Origin: Lentilactobacillus senioris DSM 24302 = JCM 17472
GTDB lineage: Bacteria; Bacillota; Bacilli; Lactobacillales; Lactobacillaceae
DNA length: 64,000 nucleotides
NCBI RefSeq assembly: GCF_001436555.1
Contig: NZ_AYZR01000004.1
Coordinates: 124,001 to 188,000 of the forward strand
Direction: 5' to 3'
The position numbers and the translations under genes are program-made. Below the pieces are notes generated by a model that saw nothing but the letters and a program-made list of their open reading frames with translations, did not search any database and was not told the origin of the DNA. Of the stretch, positions 39,408-49,606 are shown one piece after another. Numbering within the stretch: position 1 is the stretch's first letter; the number at the start of each line of letters is the position of its first letter.

Positions 39408-39425
39408 TTCAATGATTTTGTTGAA
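39408..39425. promoter_or_regulatory. Operator-like dyad upstream of the ArsR-rhodanese gene
   Basis: TTCAA-N8-TTGAA, the same half-sites and spacing as the core of the trx operon repeat. It predicts autoregulation. Confidence 0.55.
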
Positions 39426-39507
39426 TAGTTTAGGGATTAAATGTGGATATGTCAATCTTTTACACTGAAATGAATGCAACTCGAGTTAATTATAATAATT
39501 CAACTCA

Positions 39508-39987
39508 TCACTTATGATACGGACTACCCTCATTAATCATAAATGCTCGATAGATTTGCTCCGTCAGCACCGTACGCATCAATTGGTGTGGCATAGTGAA
39601 CTTGCCAAATGAGATTTGAGTGTCGGCCCTTTTCAATACAGCTGGATCCATGCCTAGTGAACCACCAATCACAAAGGTCAAATCGGAGTGACCATAAGTG
39701 GTTAACCGCTGAATTTCAGCGGCAAATTCTTCAGAAGTACGTTCTTTTCCCAAGATTGCGAGTGCAAAGACGTACTCTCGGTCTTTTATTTTACTTAAAA
39801 TGCGTTTGCCTTCTTTGGCCATTACGGTAGCCATCTCAGCTTCACTTAAAGATTCTGGAGCTTTCTCATCTGGAACCTCAACAATTTCAAACTTACAAAA
39901 CCGCCCCAGCCGTTTAGCATATTCTGCGATAGCCTGCTTCCAATATTTTTCTTTGAGTTTACCGACAACTACGAGTTTGATATTCAT
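39508..39987 (-). CDS. rlmH: 23S rRNA (pseudouridine1915-N3) methyltransferase RlmH
   Basis: 159 residues from [16 protein letters not shown]; the ATG at 39987 follows AAAGGAAT. SPOUT-fold signatures: [31 protein letters not shown] (SAM-binding knot), [23 protein letters not shown], and the C-terminal SPYHK. It methylates pseudouridine 1915 in helix 69 on the assembled 70S ribosome. In Firmicutes it typically ends the wal/htrA neighbourhood, as here. Confidence 0.95.
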   Translation of the reverse strand: MNIKLVVVGKLKEKYWKQAIAEYAKRLGRFCKFEIVEVPDEKAPESLSEAEMATVMAKEGKRILSKIKDREYVFALAILGKERTSEEFAAEIQRLTTYGHSDLTFVIGGSLGMDPAVLKRADTQISFGKFTMPHQLMRTVLTEQIYRAFMINEGSPYHK

Positions 39988-40036
39988 TAATGGGATTCCT
40001 TTCGTTTCTGTGTACAACCGGGTAGTTTTTAACAGT

Positions 40037-40338
40037 TTGTCCACAGAGTTATCCACAGGTTAACAACTGCCTGTTAGTTTTTTTGAACTGCACTTTAATT
40101 TTTAAATACAAGTCTTAAATTTTTTATCCACAGCTCAATGCACAACGTACGTTCGCATTGTTTTTTTACAAATCCCATTATACCAGCATTTAGGTGTCCA
40201 AACAAATACCGTTTTTAGCCTTTTAAAAAGTTATCCACAAGAGCTGTGGATTAATGAGTTTTGCTTAATCCACCATTTAAAGTACGATTTAACGCCATTT
40301 TGCTTCACAACAGGAAGATATCCACAAAGTTATCCACC
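40037..40338. promoter_or_regulatory. DnaA-box cluster between rlmH and the gdpD gene
   Basis: Three exact TTATCCACA boxes (40049-40057, 40124-40132, 40231-40239) and four single-mismatch boxes (40037, 40245 on minus, 40318, 40330) fall within 300 bp of otherwise featureless AT-rich DNA. This density is far above chance. The rlmH gene is just downstream on the minus strand, so the site may be a DnaA titration or regulatory cluster. Confidence 0.75.
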
Positions 40339-40491
40339 GACTATTTTTGCTAATTTTCACTTGACTAAATCTTTTTAACTCATTAGTCTCCTCTTGTTCG
40401 GCTTTTAATCTAATTACGGAAAATGATTCCGATTACACTAAAAAAGTGTTCGTAATTTTATCGTTATACTAATTTAGGCTTAGCTCAATTA

Positions 40492-42282
40492 CTAGTTTTT
40501 ACTATCCGCACCCAGTTCACTCATTAACGCCAACAACAAATTAGCATAGCTAGGATGATCGGTGTTATCTTTAATTTCTACTTGTAACTCGTGTAATTGA
40601 TCGGTGATAATACCATCTACCCCTAAGAACATCATCTGATCCATTTGATCGATATCATCAACTGTCCATGCATATACTTGTTGGTGCCGCTGATTAGCGT
40701 TACTGATAAAACTATCATTAAGCGTTGTAGCTTCCATTGTATAGGCGTTCGCTTTGGTTTCTGGGAAAGTTAAGTTGTAGGGTAATATATAACTAACAAA
40801 TAAATCTGGTGCTTGGCTTTTTAGCTGTTGAACAACTGGATACGATAATGTATGAATACGGTCATGATGCTTTAATAAAGTCCGCTGATAACGTTGAATA
40901 AACAGGCTAGTCATATTTGGCGTATCATACGGTGTGACTTTAATTTCCACCAATAATTTTTGATGAATTTGATGAGCTACTTTTAAATATTGATCAAAGC
41001 TGGCAATTTTAGCCTTATGGCCATTTTCCCGTACCGTAATGCGAGTTAGCTGTTTCAAGGTTAACTGATGTGGTTCCTTATCAATCCCCGCCAAATCATC
41101 TAAGTTCTCATCGTGCATTACCACAAATTGGTGATCTTTAGTTTCGTGAATATCCATTTCCACGTAGTCCGGATTTTCCTTAGCCGTTTTGCGGAGTGCC
41201 GGGATCGTATTTTGAACCCCATTGCCGTTATCTACTCCCCGGTGTGAAATTGCCATTGGTTTAGACAGAGCATGCCCGTTCAATACCACTGCATTAAAAG
41301 CTACCATGCTGGCCGTTAAAAATACCAATGCCGTTCCAGTAACCCATCGCTGCCAGTGGCGAACCTTAGGTCTACTAAATTGCAACAAGCTAGCGGCTCG
41401 TAATTGTCTAAAATCGTTAGCCCCACTAATCATTAATCCAAACACCAATGTAGACATATAATAGTTCATAAATTCCGAAATCAATTCCATCAAGAACAAA
41501 TTAACCATTGCTCCTGCAAAAGCTAACTTTGTGGTATCTAAATACAGCTGTGAAAAATAAGCCAGCAAATATACTAGCATGGTGATTAAGGCTTTAGTCC
41601 CCACAATTAGCACAATATTCCCTATGTAAAACCACACTCTACCATGAGTTTTTCGCCAACTTAATCTAATTGCTGGCACTGTTCGTACTTGCTGAATAAT
41701 CATTAAAGGTAACGTTAATAATAACCGAATCCCTAAATAACCAACAAGCACATAAAAAGTAACGATCGCCACTGTTGCTACCGGATTTTGTAGTAAAAAT
41801 TGCCAAATAAAGTCAGGAATCTTAACCTTATTAAGTAACGGACTGCTTAATAACAGGCCGCCAAACGGAACAATGATAATAAAATACCCTAAGAAAAATA
41901 AGAAGGTTACCGGAGAAGTTCCCTGTAAACTCAAAATCGTCTTACGCAAAACTGCCCATAAGGTTCGCGGTTTTTCTTGTCTAATATTAACGATGCTTAA
42001 CAAAATAAAAGCAAATTGCCAATAAATTACAACTACTAAAGCTAATAACTCAGCAAGTAACCCTAGTGCTACCCAAGGACTGCCAGTAATAATTTCGATG
42101 GCATTAGTGTAAGAAACGTATGGGATGTTTCCCATTCGCAATATCCAACTAGTCAACCAGGTAAATACTGGGACTGCCACGGCTCCAATCAGCATCGTGG
42201 TCCAGAAAACTATAGAAATATAGCTCCCCCAGTGATGCCAAAAGCGGTGATTTGCCTCCTTAAAAAATTGCCATGAATTCAT
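40492..42282 (-). CDS. Membrane-anchored glycerophosphodiester phosphodiesterase
   Basis: 596 residues. The N-terminal ~330 residues hold about eight membrane helices (glycerophosphoryl diester phosphodiesterase membrane domain). The C-terminal catalytic barrel carries SHRGVDNGNGVQNTIPAL (HRG), YVEMDIHETKDHQFVVMHDENLDDLAG (E, D, H metal ligands) and TVDDIDQMDQMMFLGVDGIITD. It probably hydrolyses glycerophosphodiesters or lipid/teichoic-acid headgroups at the membrane. SD GGGGGAA. It is a single gene upstream (on minus) of the DnaA-box region. Confidence 0.9.
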   Translation of the reverse strand: MNSWQFFKEANHRFWHHWGSYISIVFWTTMLIGAVAVPVFTWLTSWILRMGNIPYVSYTNAIEIITGSPWVALGLLAELLALVVVIYWQFAFILLSIVNIRQEKPRTLWAVLRKTILSLQGTSPVTFLFFLGYFIIIVPFGGLLLSSPLLNKVKIPDFIWQFLLQNPVATVAIVTFYVLVGYLGIRLLLTLPLMIIQQVRTVPAIRLSWRKTHGRVWFYIGNIVLIVGTKALITMLVYLLAYFSQLYLDTTKLAFAGAMVNLFLMELISEFMNYYMSTLVFGLMISGANDFRQLRAASLLQFSRPKVRHWQRWVTGTALVFLTASMVAFNAVVLNGHALSKPMAISHRGVDNGNGVQNTIPALRKTAKENPDYVEMDIHETKDHQFVVMHDENLDDLAGIDKEPHQLTLKQLTRITVRENGHKAKIASFDQYLKVAHQIHQKLLVEIKVTPYDTPNMTSLFIQRYQRTLLKHHDRIHTLSYPVVQQLKSQAPDLFVSYILPYNLTFPETKANAYTMEATTLNDSFISNANQRHQQVYAWTVDDIDQMDQMMFLGVDGIITDQLHELQVEIKDNTDHPSYANLLLALMSELGADSKN

Positions 42283-42365
42283 TTTAATTCCCCCTTGACT
42301 TTGTCTTTAACGATAGCATATTTGCTGACAAAAAACTGACCCCAGGCCTCTTGTTAAGCAAACAA

Positions 42366-42411
42366 AAGGGACACCAGTTTGATCATTTTTTGATCAAATT
42401 GATGTCCTTTT
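42366..42411 (-). terminator. Terminator after htrA
   Basis: GGACATCAATTTGATC / GATCAAACTGGTGTCC-type long stem with T-run on the minus strand. Confidence 0.75.
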
Positions 42412-42422
42412 CATATAGCAGT

Positions 42423-43658
42423 TTATTCTGTTGTCGTTGTCTTAGTTAACTTAACGTTACCAGTCTTTTCTTTACCGTTGTGATAATAAGTAATAGAGAT
42501 CGTATCGCCCACCTTGTGCTTGTACAATAAGTCACGCAAAGTACTTTGATCAGACATCTTCTTACCATCGATTTCGGTAATTACATCATACTTCTTGATA
42601 CCGGCGTCCTTAACCGCAGCGTCTGAGTTGACCTTCAAGACTACTACCCCTCTAGTTACTGAAGTAGGTAGTTTCAAAATAGATTTTTGTTGATCTTCCG
42701 AAATATTAGAAAGGTCAGTATAACTAATTCCTAGTGCTGGCCGACTAACTTTTCCGTCTTTAATTAATTGGTTAATAATCGTAACTACTTCGTTACTTGG
42801 AATAGAAAAGCCCATCCCTTCAACGGAGTTACCTGAACTATCTGCAGATAATTTCATTGAGTTAATTCCGATTACTTGACCAGCCATATTAATTAATGGC
42901 CCACCAGAGTTACCAGGATTGATTGCAGTATCAGTTTGGATAACGGTAGCATTACCAATTTGTTGGCCACTATCATTAGTTTGAGCCACTTCTCGTTTCT
43001 TGGCAGAGATAATTCCTTGGGTAACTGAGGTTGCGTACTCAGACCCCATTGGTGACCCAATTGCTAGGACGGGTTCTGCTACTTTGATATTGTCAGAATT
43101 ACCGAACGAAGCTACCTGGTTAATCTTAGAGGCATCAACTTTGATAACCGCTAAATCCGTCACGGAGTCTTTACCAACGATTGTTGCGGATAACTTCTTT
43201 CCGTTACTTAAAATAATTTCCAGGGCGTTAGATCCCTCTACCACATGGTTATTAGTAACGATATAAGCAGTGTTTCCGCTCTTCTTATAAATTACCCCAG
43301 AACCTTCACTACTTGTCTCTAGCTTATCGTTGTCACTGCTACTAGAGTCAGATGATGAGCTACCACCAAACAAAGCTCCCAAAGTATCTTCGTTATCGCT
43401 TTGCTTTTGCAAATTAATAACGGAAACTACAGCATTCTTAGTTGAATTAAAAGCTTTTTCAGATTGAGATGACAAGTTAACTTTCATATTGCTAACTTTG
43501 GCAGTGCCTCCGCTATTGTCCTGAGAAAGCACCCCCGAATTTTGAACATTCCCACTGTCGTTTCGATTTAAGTATGAAGCTCCACCATAGACAATTCCGC
43601 CACCTAAAGCGCCGGCAATTAAAGCAGTGGCGACTATTTTACCAAAATCATTACTCAT
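42423..43658 (-). CDS. htrA: HtrA/DegP-like membrane-anchored serine protease
   Basis: About 411 residues from MSNDFGKIV. One N-terminal helix (VATALIAGALGGGIVYGG) anchors it; a Ser/Asp-rich linker follows. The trypsin-like domain carries the catalytic His in VTNNHVVEGS, Asp in TDLAVIKVD and Ser in NPGNSGGPLIN. One C-terminal PDZ domain (GVVVLKVNSDAAVKDAGIKKYDVITEI) follows. It degrades misfolded surface proteins and processes exported ones. AGGAGG is 11 nt before this ATG. It lies downstream of the wal operon, as usual in lactobacilli. Confidence 0.93.
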   Translation of the reverse strand: MSNDFGKIVATALIAGALGGGIVYGGASYLNRNDSGNVQNSGVLSQDNSGGTAKVSNMKVNLSSQSEKAFNSTKNAVVSVINLQKQSDNEDTLGALFGGSSSSDSSSSDNDKLETSSEGSGVIYKKSGNTAYIVTNNHVVEGSNALEIILSNGKKLSATIVGKDSVTDLAVIKVDASKINQVASFGNSDNIKVAEPVLAIGSPMGSEYATSVTQGIISAKKREVAQTNDSGQQIGNATVIQTDTAINPGNSGGPLINMAGQVIGINSMKLSADSSGNSVEGMGFSIPSNEVVTIINQLIKDGKVSRPALGISYTDLSNISEDQQKSILKLPTSVTRGVVVLKVNSDAAVKDAGIKKYDVITEIDGKKMSDQSTLRDLLYKHKVGDTISITYYHNGKEKTGNVKLTKTTTTE

Positions 43659-43749
43659 ATGCCTGAATTCCCTCCTAGAAAAATTAAGGTATGTAGCCAG
43701 TGCCACATATAAACTAAATTTATTCTAACTCAAAAACCATATAAATACC

Positions 43750-44559
43750 TTAAACGACGATTAAATTCGATGCTTTTTCTGCATCAGTATCAAATAAGTT
43801 AAAGTCATAGCCCACTCCCATATCGTGTTCCGTCAAAATCGAAGCCACCGTTAAATGCGCCAATGACTTCAAATTATTATGCTGACTACGATGGCCTAAA
43901 AAAACGTTTTTAGTTCGATTTCCAATAATATCTAACATCGCGTTAGCTCCGTCTTCGTTAGACAAATGACCTTTATCTCCCATAATTCGTTGCTTCAGTG
44001 GCCAAGAGTACTCACCATTTTGGAGCATTTCGATATCATGGTTACATTCCAACAAATAAGCATCTGCATCTTTAATAGTTCCTTCAATTCGCTCGGAAAC
44101 GTAACCCGCATCGGTTAAAACTGCGAAGGCTTTATCCCGATGATGAAACACATAAAATTGTGGTTCTGCAGCATCGTGGGAAACTGAAAAACTCTCAATA
44201 TCCAAATCACCAAAGTCTAACACCGTATTAGCCGGAAAAATGTTTTTTTGCTCCAACGGTACTTTGCCAATTTTGCCGTCCATAGCGTTCCAAGTTCCTT
44301 CGTTAGCATAGACATCCAAGCCGTACTTTCGGGCCAAAACACCCACACTTTGGCGGTGATCAGAATGCTCATGGGTTACCAACAAAGTATCCACGTCGTG
44401 CAAATCACGACCAATAGAAGCCATTAACTCCGCGATCTTTTTGCCACTAAGACCGGCATCTAATAATACCTTATGTTCTGGTGTTTCGATGTAAGTAACG
44501 TTACCCGTGCTGCCGCTAGCTAACACTGAAATTTTCATGTCATCATTTTGAGTTTGCAA
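43750..44559 (-). CDS. walJ: WalJ/YycJ metallo-beta-lactamase-fold exonuclease
   Basis: 269 residues, TTG start with AAGGAAG upstream. An internal ATG at 44538 (MKISVLASGSTGNVTYIET) is the alternative. Metal-binding motif THEHSDHRQSVG, then SVSHDAAEPQFYVF, TDAGYV and FLGHRSQHNN. YycJ proteins are DNA 5'-3' exonucleases linked to replication or mismatch repair (family knowledge). It is cotranscribed with the WalRK signalling genes. Confidence 0.9.
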   Translation of the reverse strand: MQTQNDDMKISVLASGSTGNVTYIETPEHKVLLDAGLSGKKIAELMASIGRDLHDVDTLLVTHEHSDHRQSVGVLARKYGLDVYANEGTWNAMDGKIGKVPLEQKNIFPANTVLDFGDLDIESFSVSHDAAEPQFYVFHHRDKAFAVLTDAGYVSERIEGTIKDADAYLLECNHDIEMLQNGEYSWPLKQRIMGDKGHLSNEDGANAMLDIIGNRTKNVFLGHRSQHNNLKSLAHLTVASILTEHDMGVGYDFNLFDTDAEKASNLIVV

Positions 44560-44576
44560 GTTTGCCGTCTTCCTTT

Positions 44577-45401
44577 TTAACTATTTGTTGCTGCTTTAAT
44601 ATTTGAAGTGGAATCTTTAATGATACTTCCTGTAAAGGCGTTAATCCGTTTGATTTGAATGGTTGGCGAGTTATTATACTTAATCGCCACTACCCAAGTC
44701 GGAATCAAAACGCAATTATCGTCAATATTAACCAACTTAGTGTACTCCAATTTTGACCATTTGATGCGGGTATTATTAGGAATTTCGTTGTACTGGTACA
44801 ACCAGATTAGTGCGCGTTCTTCGGAGATGGTTTCCGATTTTTCCCGCAAACTCTTAATATCTTCCAAGTACCTTTGAGTATAGCCGATTAACTGGTGTTG
44901 GTCGTTAATTTCAAATCGAATTTGCCCAACTGCTGAGTAAATATTACGCCCTAAAGCTTTTTGAGTATATACCAACGTATTAGCGTCTGATAACTCTTTA
45001 CTATACTGATACTGCTGACCATACAAGATGAACGTAGAATCAGTCAGCATTTTATTAATCGTTTCTTGGGGAGCATCTTGCGCCACATTAATTGGCTGAG
45101 TAAATTCACTGGTCAATTCATAATCATTAAAGCTGGTACTTTGATTGGTTAACTGACCCATTTTTTGCTGTAATGTATTGGTTCTGGTTCCAGAAACATA
45201 GTAAGCTGCCTGTTCTTCATCAGACAACTTTCCCACCTTAATCTGATCATTTTTCATTTCCTTAATAATCGTGGAATTGCTGTCTCCTTGCGAAACATTT
45301 TCAGATTGAAGATTCTGATTTTGTTGATACATCCCAAACAAGAAGATATCAATCGCCAAAAAGGTAAATAGAAAAATAATTTCCACTCGCTTAAAGTTCA
45401 A
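44577..45401 (-). CDS. walI: WalI (YycI), regulator of the WalK kinase
   Basis: 274 residues, TTG start. One N-terminal membrane helix (IIFLFTFLAIDIFLFGMY) precedes an extracellular domain with two YycI/YycH-type repeats, ending in ITRINAFTG-like sequence (IQIKRINAFTGSI). It interacts with WalH and the kinase WalK in the membrane to tune cell-wall signalling. It follows walH by 18 nt. Confidence 0.88.
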   Translation of the reverse strand: MNFKRVEIIFLFTFLAIDIFLFGMYQQNQNLQSENVSQGDSNSTIIKEMKNDQIKVGKLSDEEQAAYYVSGTRTNTLQQKMGQLTNQSTSFNDYELTSEFTQPINVAQDAPQETINKMLTDSTFILYGQQYQYSKELSDANTLVYTQKALGRNIYSAVGQIRFEINDQHQLIGYTQRYLEDIKSLREKSETISEERALIWLYQYNEIPNNTRIKWSKLEYTKLVNIDDNCVLIPTWVVAIKYNNSPTIQIKRINAFTGSIIKDSTSNIKAATNS

Positions 45402-45419
45402 TGACGCGCCCCCCTTTCA

Positions 45420-46736
45420 TTAATTAGTCGTCACCGTTGTTCCACTCATTTGACTATAACTTTGCCACTTGCCATTGTATTTGATATACCATTCCGGAGT
45501 TAGTTTAACGAGCATAGAAGAAGAATCCTTCTTCAGGCTATACCCAATATGAATTTGACTAATTGAGCGCTCTTTATAACCCAATTCCTTTAACCGGTCA
45601 ATTACCGTTTGGGTTGGCAACATTGTTACCGTGGAATTGCCGTTAGGAATCGGTACTTGGGGACTAGTTAATGGGAAACGATACCGGACCGTTTCTGTAT
45701 TAACGTTTTGCATGGTAATTGATCCTTGACCATTATTTCCAAAGACCGGAAACCCTTCTACGAAATAACGATAGGTTATCATGTGGCTATTTAAATTATG
45801 GTCATATAAACGGACGTTATCCAAAGAAACTCCTAAGGTAACCAAATTATTGTACCCACCAGTCAGCAAACTAGTAAGAGATAAGCTTCCTGGTTTAGCC
45901 TGAAAGTCACTATAATTAACCATCTTTTGCTTTTCATTAAAGTTTAATTGCCGGTTATTACCATCGGTATAGCTGGTATTATTACCTTGCTTTTTCACCC
46001 GTACGTTTTGTGAATTTTCACCGTTTAGTAAACGGCTAACGTAATAATCCTCCGATTGACTGCTTACTAAGTAACGATAAGGTTGTAGGGTAAAGCTATT
46101 TTCAGTGTAAACATTGGGTTTATTATTCAGCATATGCACGGCAGCTGGAACTTTCCGGATGTTGCCACCTTGCATAATTTGTTGAAGTCCCTCAAGATTA
46201 TGCTTTTTAATGCTTATCCGATAGATTTTATACTCTTTATCCGCCAATAAGTACAAATGCTCGCTATCGTCAGTTGGAACGACAATATGGTCTACTTCAT
46301 AATTAGGTAAATCCTTGAAACGGTTATTAACAAAGGCGTCTACCATTTTCATAGTAACCGTGCTTGTATAATTTAATAAGAAACTATTTGGTCGTTCCAA
46401 CGCTTCAACGTAGTTTCCCTTAGACTTAGAACTAATAGTCTTTAGACTAGCATCTTGGTAATCATGCATTTGGTGTTTAATTTCTGCCACGGTATTCACT
46501 GAAGTGTTAATCAATAACTCTTGGTTACCATTTTGATCAGCATACACCGCTTGAACCGGGCTATAAACGTAGCCAATGGACTTATTAACCGATTCAGTTT
46601 TAGCGGGGGTCTTAGTATTATTTTGCTGCCGGCTACCGTATCGAGCAGGATTTAACCACATGGCTACTGACAACGCCAAACTTAGTAAAACCGCTATTGT
46701 CAGTAAGGTAGGCAACAGGTATTTTCTAAACTTCAT
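45420..46736 (-). CDS. walH: WalH (YycH), regulator of the WalK kinase
   Basis: 438 residues. One N-terminal membrane helix (LLPTLLTIAVLLSLALSVAMWL) with W-NPARYG after it, then a large extracytoplasmic region containing SIGYVYSPVQAVY and GYSLKKDSSSMLVKLTPEWYIKYNGKW near the end, all YycH-like. The start overlaps the end of walK by 11 nt, so the proteins are translationally coupled. Confidence 0.9.
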   Translation of the reverse strand: MKFRKYLLPTLLTIAVLLSLALSVAMWLNPARYGSRQQNNTKTPAKTESVNKSIGYVYSPVQAVYADQNGNQELLINTSVNTVAEIKHQMHDYQDASLKTISSKSKGNYVEALERPNSFLLNYTSTVTMKMVDAFVNNRFKDLPNYEVDHIVVPTDDSEHLYLLADKEYKIYRISIKKHNLEGLQQIMQGGNIRKVPAAVHMLNNKPNVYTENSFTLQPYRYLVSSQSEDYYVSRLLNGENSQNVRVKKQGNNTSYTDGNNRQLNFNEKQKMVNYSDFQAKPGSLSLTSLLTGGYNNLVTLGVSLDNVRLYDHNLNSHMITYRYFVEGFPVFGNNGQGSITMQNVNTETVRYRFPLTSPQVPIPNGNSTVTMLPTQTVIDRLKELGYKERSISQIHIGYSLKKDSSSMLVKLTPEWYIKYNGKWQSYSQMSGTTVTTN

Positions 46737-48585
46737 CCCAAAGATCCTCCTCTGCTAACGGTTCATAAGGTAGGGCGATATAGAACGTAGAACCTCGACC
46801 TTCAACACTTTCAGCCCATAATTGGCCCCCTAGCGCTTCTACCACTTCCTTAGAAATAGCGAGTCCTAAACCACTCCCACCTTGTTTTCTAGAACGGGCT
46901 TTATCAACCCGGTAGAATCGGTCAAAGATGTGAGGAATGTCTTTACGCGGAATTCCCAATCCTTGGTCACTAACGCTTAAAATAACTTTATTTCGAGTTT
47001 CATAGAGGCGACAAGTGATTATGCCACCATCTGGAGAGTACTTAATCGCGTTGTTCATGAGGTTATCTAACACTTGAGTGAAACGGTCGGTATCCAAATC
47101 AACCCATAAATCACGTTTAGTAAAAATGCGTTTGATGGTGTAGGTTTTTTCGGGATGTTCATCCTTTTGTAAGATCATGTCGAAACGGTTCAAAATGTAA
47201 TTGAAGAGTTCGTTGATATTGACCAATTCAGTATTCATCTTTTGAGTTCCCGAATCCATTCGTGACAAGGTCAATAGATCGTTGATCATCCGAATCATTC
47301 GATCGGTTTCATCTTCAGTGACCTTCAAGAACTTCGGCGCTAACTTAGGATCTTGCCAAGCCCCATCAGATAGAGCTTCAATGTAAGACCGCACACTAGT
47401 TAATGGTGTCCGCAATTCATGAGAAACGTTAGAAACAAATTGTTTCCGATCAGCATCAATCTTTTGTTGTTCGGTAATATCATGAAGCACACAAACTAGC
47501 CCACTAATAAAACCGGATTCCCGTTGAATTAATGAGAAATGAGCGTGCAAAATCATATTGTGATCATCATCTGAAAAATCCAAAATTAATTCATCTGGTT
47601 TCTCCAGTAATTCCCGTAAACTGTAATCCTTATGGATATCTAAAACATCTAAGATGGACTGTCCGAGAGCTTGGTCTTCTGGCATGTCTAAGAAACTAGC
47701 TGCGGTATCGTTAATGATAATAACGTTTCCGCGCCGATCAGTTGCTAACACCCCATCAGTCATGTTAGCCAGCACCGAATCTAGTCGGCGCCGCTCGGAT
47801 TCAGTCGATTCATAGGATTCTTCTACCCGCACAGATAAGTTATTTACCGCACCGGCTAATTGGCCCAATTCATCATTACCATAAACATGAACCTGACCAG
47901 AGTAGTCTCCCCTAGCGATCCGCATGGTTTGCTTTTTCATTTCTTCAATTGGTCGGGTGATAGCACCGGAAATAACGATCGCAATGATCAGCCCCAAAAT
48001 AATCGCAATAGTTGCTGCAAATAGGTAAATCACAGTGATACTACTGATGTTTTTGTAAACCTGATCTAGGCTAGCCTTAATATAAACTACCCCGACAATT
48101 TCACTATTATTATTACCAGAGCTCTTAATTAACGGCGTAATTAGGGTGTAGTAACGAGTATTGCTATTAGAATCATAGGTGTTTTTTTCGATAGTTCGAC
48201 TATTATAAATCGCACTTTTAATGTTATTATCAGTCGTTTTTTGCCCCACTATCGACTGGTTATTAACCTGATTAGTTCCTCGAATAGTCCCTTTATTATC
48301 AATCACTTGAATTTGAGCGGTATTAGTATTATCAGAGTCATCCAAAATGGTTTTAATTCTAAGATCGGCCGCCGTTTCGTCCGAACGACTAAGCTCCGTA
48401 ATTAAGGAGTTGGTAACGTAGGACTGTAATTGAATCTGATTTTTAAACGTCGAAAGGTTTTGATGTTCCAATTGACGCACGAAAACCGCGCCAACGATTT
48501 CCAAGGTAACTAATAGCACCAAGGCAAAAACTAGCGCGATTTTAAATTTGATTGATTGATAAAATTTGATTCGATTGTTCACCAC
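46726..48585 (-). CDS. walK: WalK sensor histidine kinase
   Basis: 619 residues: helix 1 (IALVFALVLLVTLEIVGAVFV), an extracellular PAS-like domain, helix 2 (~180-205), HAMP, a cytoplasmic PAS (NMTDGVLATDRRGNVIIIND), HisKA (FVSNVSHELRTPLTSVRSY with the phospho-acceptor His) and HATPase (NNAIKYSP, DQGLGIP, GSGLGLAISK). It controls cell-wall hydrolase genes through WalR and is usually essential. SD AAGGTAAG. Confidence 0.95.
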   Translation of the reverse strand: MVNNRIKFYQSIKFKIALVFALVLLVTLEIVGAVFVRQLEHQNLSTFKNQIQLQSYVTNSLITELSRSDETAADLRIKTILDDSDNTNTAQIQVIDNKGTIRGTNQVNNQSIVGQKTTDNNIKSAIYNSRTIEKNTYDSNSNTRYYTLITPLIKSSGNNNSEIVGVVYIKASLDQVYKNISSITVIYLFAATIAIILGLIIAIVISGAITRPIEEMKKQTMRIARGDYSGQVHVYGNDELGQLAGAVNNLSVRVEESYESTESERRRLDSVLANMTDGVLATDRRGNVIIINDTAASFLDMPEDQALGQSILDVLDIHKDYSLRELLEKPDELILDFSDDDHNMILHAHFSLIQRESGFISGLVCVLHDITEQQKIDADRKQFVSNVSHELRTPLTSVRSYIEALSDGAWQDPKLAPKFLKVTEDETDRMIRMINDLLTLSRMDSGTQKMNTELVNINELFNYILNRFDMILQKDEHPEKTYTIKRIFTKRDLWVDLDTDRFTQVLDNLMNNAIKYSPDGGIITCRLYETRNKVILSVSDQGLGIPRKDIPHIFDRFYRVDKARSRKQGGSGLGLAISKEVVEALGGQLWAESVEGRGSTFYIALPYEPLAEEDLWDEV

Positions 48586-48610
48586 TAGCTCTTACCTTTC
48601 AAAATATTCA

Positions 48611-49327
48611 TTAAGCTTGATCACTTTCTGGGTTGTGTAGATAGTACCCTACCCCACGCCGGGTGACTAACCAGACTGGGTGACTTGGATTGTCTTCGAT
48701 TTTTTCACGTAGTCGCCGGACGGTAACATCCACGGTCCGAACATCTCCAAAGTAGTCATAACCCCAAACGGTTTGTAGCAAATGTTCCCGAGTCATTACT
48801 TGACCAATGTGTTGGGCTAGGTAATGAAGCAATTCAAATTCCCGATGGGTTAATTCAATGTTTTCACCGCGCTTAGAAACGGAATAGGCTTCCGGATGAA
48901 TTACCAAGTCGCCGATAACGATATCTTTGTTGTCATTATCACTTTCAGCGCTAGCAGCAGCACTACTTTGGCGCCGCAAATTAGCCTTAACTCGGGCTAC
49001 CAGTTCACGGTTAGAAAACGGCTTGGTAACATAATCATCAGCCCCTAATTCTAGCCCTAACACTTTATCTAATTCAGAATCCTTAGCAGTTACCATGATG
49101 ATTGGCGTATCCTTAGTCTTTCGGACTTCTCGAGCAACTTCTAGCCCGTCCACTTTAGGTAACATCAAATCTAAAATGATTAGATCCGGATCAAAATCAG
49201 TTACCTTTTGGATCGCTTCTTCACCATCGTAAGCCACTCCAACTTCATAGCCTTCTTTTTCCAAATTAAATTTTTCAATGTCTACAATCGGTTTTTCATC
49301 ATCGACCACTAAAACTTTTTTAGCCAT
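48611..49327 (-). CDS. walR: WalR response regulator
   Basis: 238 residues: a receiver domain ([18 protein letters not shown], phosphorylated Asp in [31 protein letters not shown]) and an OmpR/PhoB winged helix (~130-235, [43 protein letters not shown]). First gene of the wal operon. A minus-strand TGTTATAAT box (complement near 49420-49428) about 95 nt upstream is a good extended -10 promoter. Confidence 0.96.
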   Translation of the reverse strand: MAKKVLVVDDEKPIVDIEKFNLEKEGYEVGVAYDGEEAIQKVTDFDPDLIILDLMLPKVDGLEVAREVRKTKDTPIIMVTAKDSELDKVLGLELGADDYVTKPFSNRELVARVKANLRRQSSAAASAESDNDNKDIVIGDLVIHPEAYSVSKRGENIELTHREFELLHYLAQHIGQVMTREHLLQTVWGYDYFGDVRTVDVTVRRLREKIEDNPSHPVWLVTRRGVGYYLHNPESDQA

Positions 49328-49558
49328 ATTAAGTTAGCTCCTATTCGTTTGTTTAAATTCAATTTTTAAAGTTATTTGCCTTCATTTAATGAGTCGTAAT
49401 TAAAACTTCCGACACGCCCATATTATAACATAGCTATCAATCAGCAATAGATTTGCAAAAGTTTTGAAATCAAAGTTAAACAAAACCAATGATTTAAAAA
49501 AATAATCCTCCCTATAAATACCAACTGAAGATTTTTTTATTTTTTTCGTAAGAAACCC

Positions 49559-49587
49559 TTGCACACCATAAAATCCTATGGTACTAT
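49559..49587 (+). promoter_or_regulatory. tRNA promoter
   Basis: TTGCAC, a 17-bp spacer and TACTAT, 20 nt before the tRNA 5' end. Confidence 0.6.
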
Positions 49588-49606
49588 TATTAAGTCGATT
49601 AGCGAT

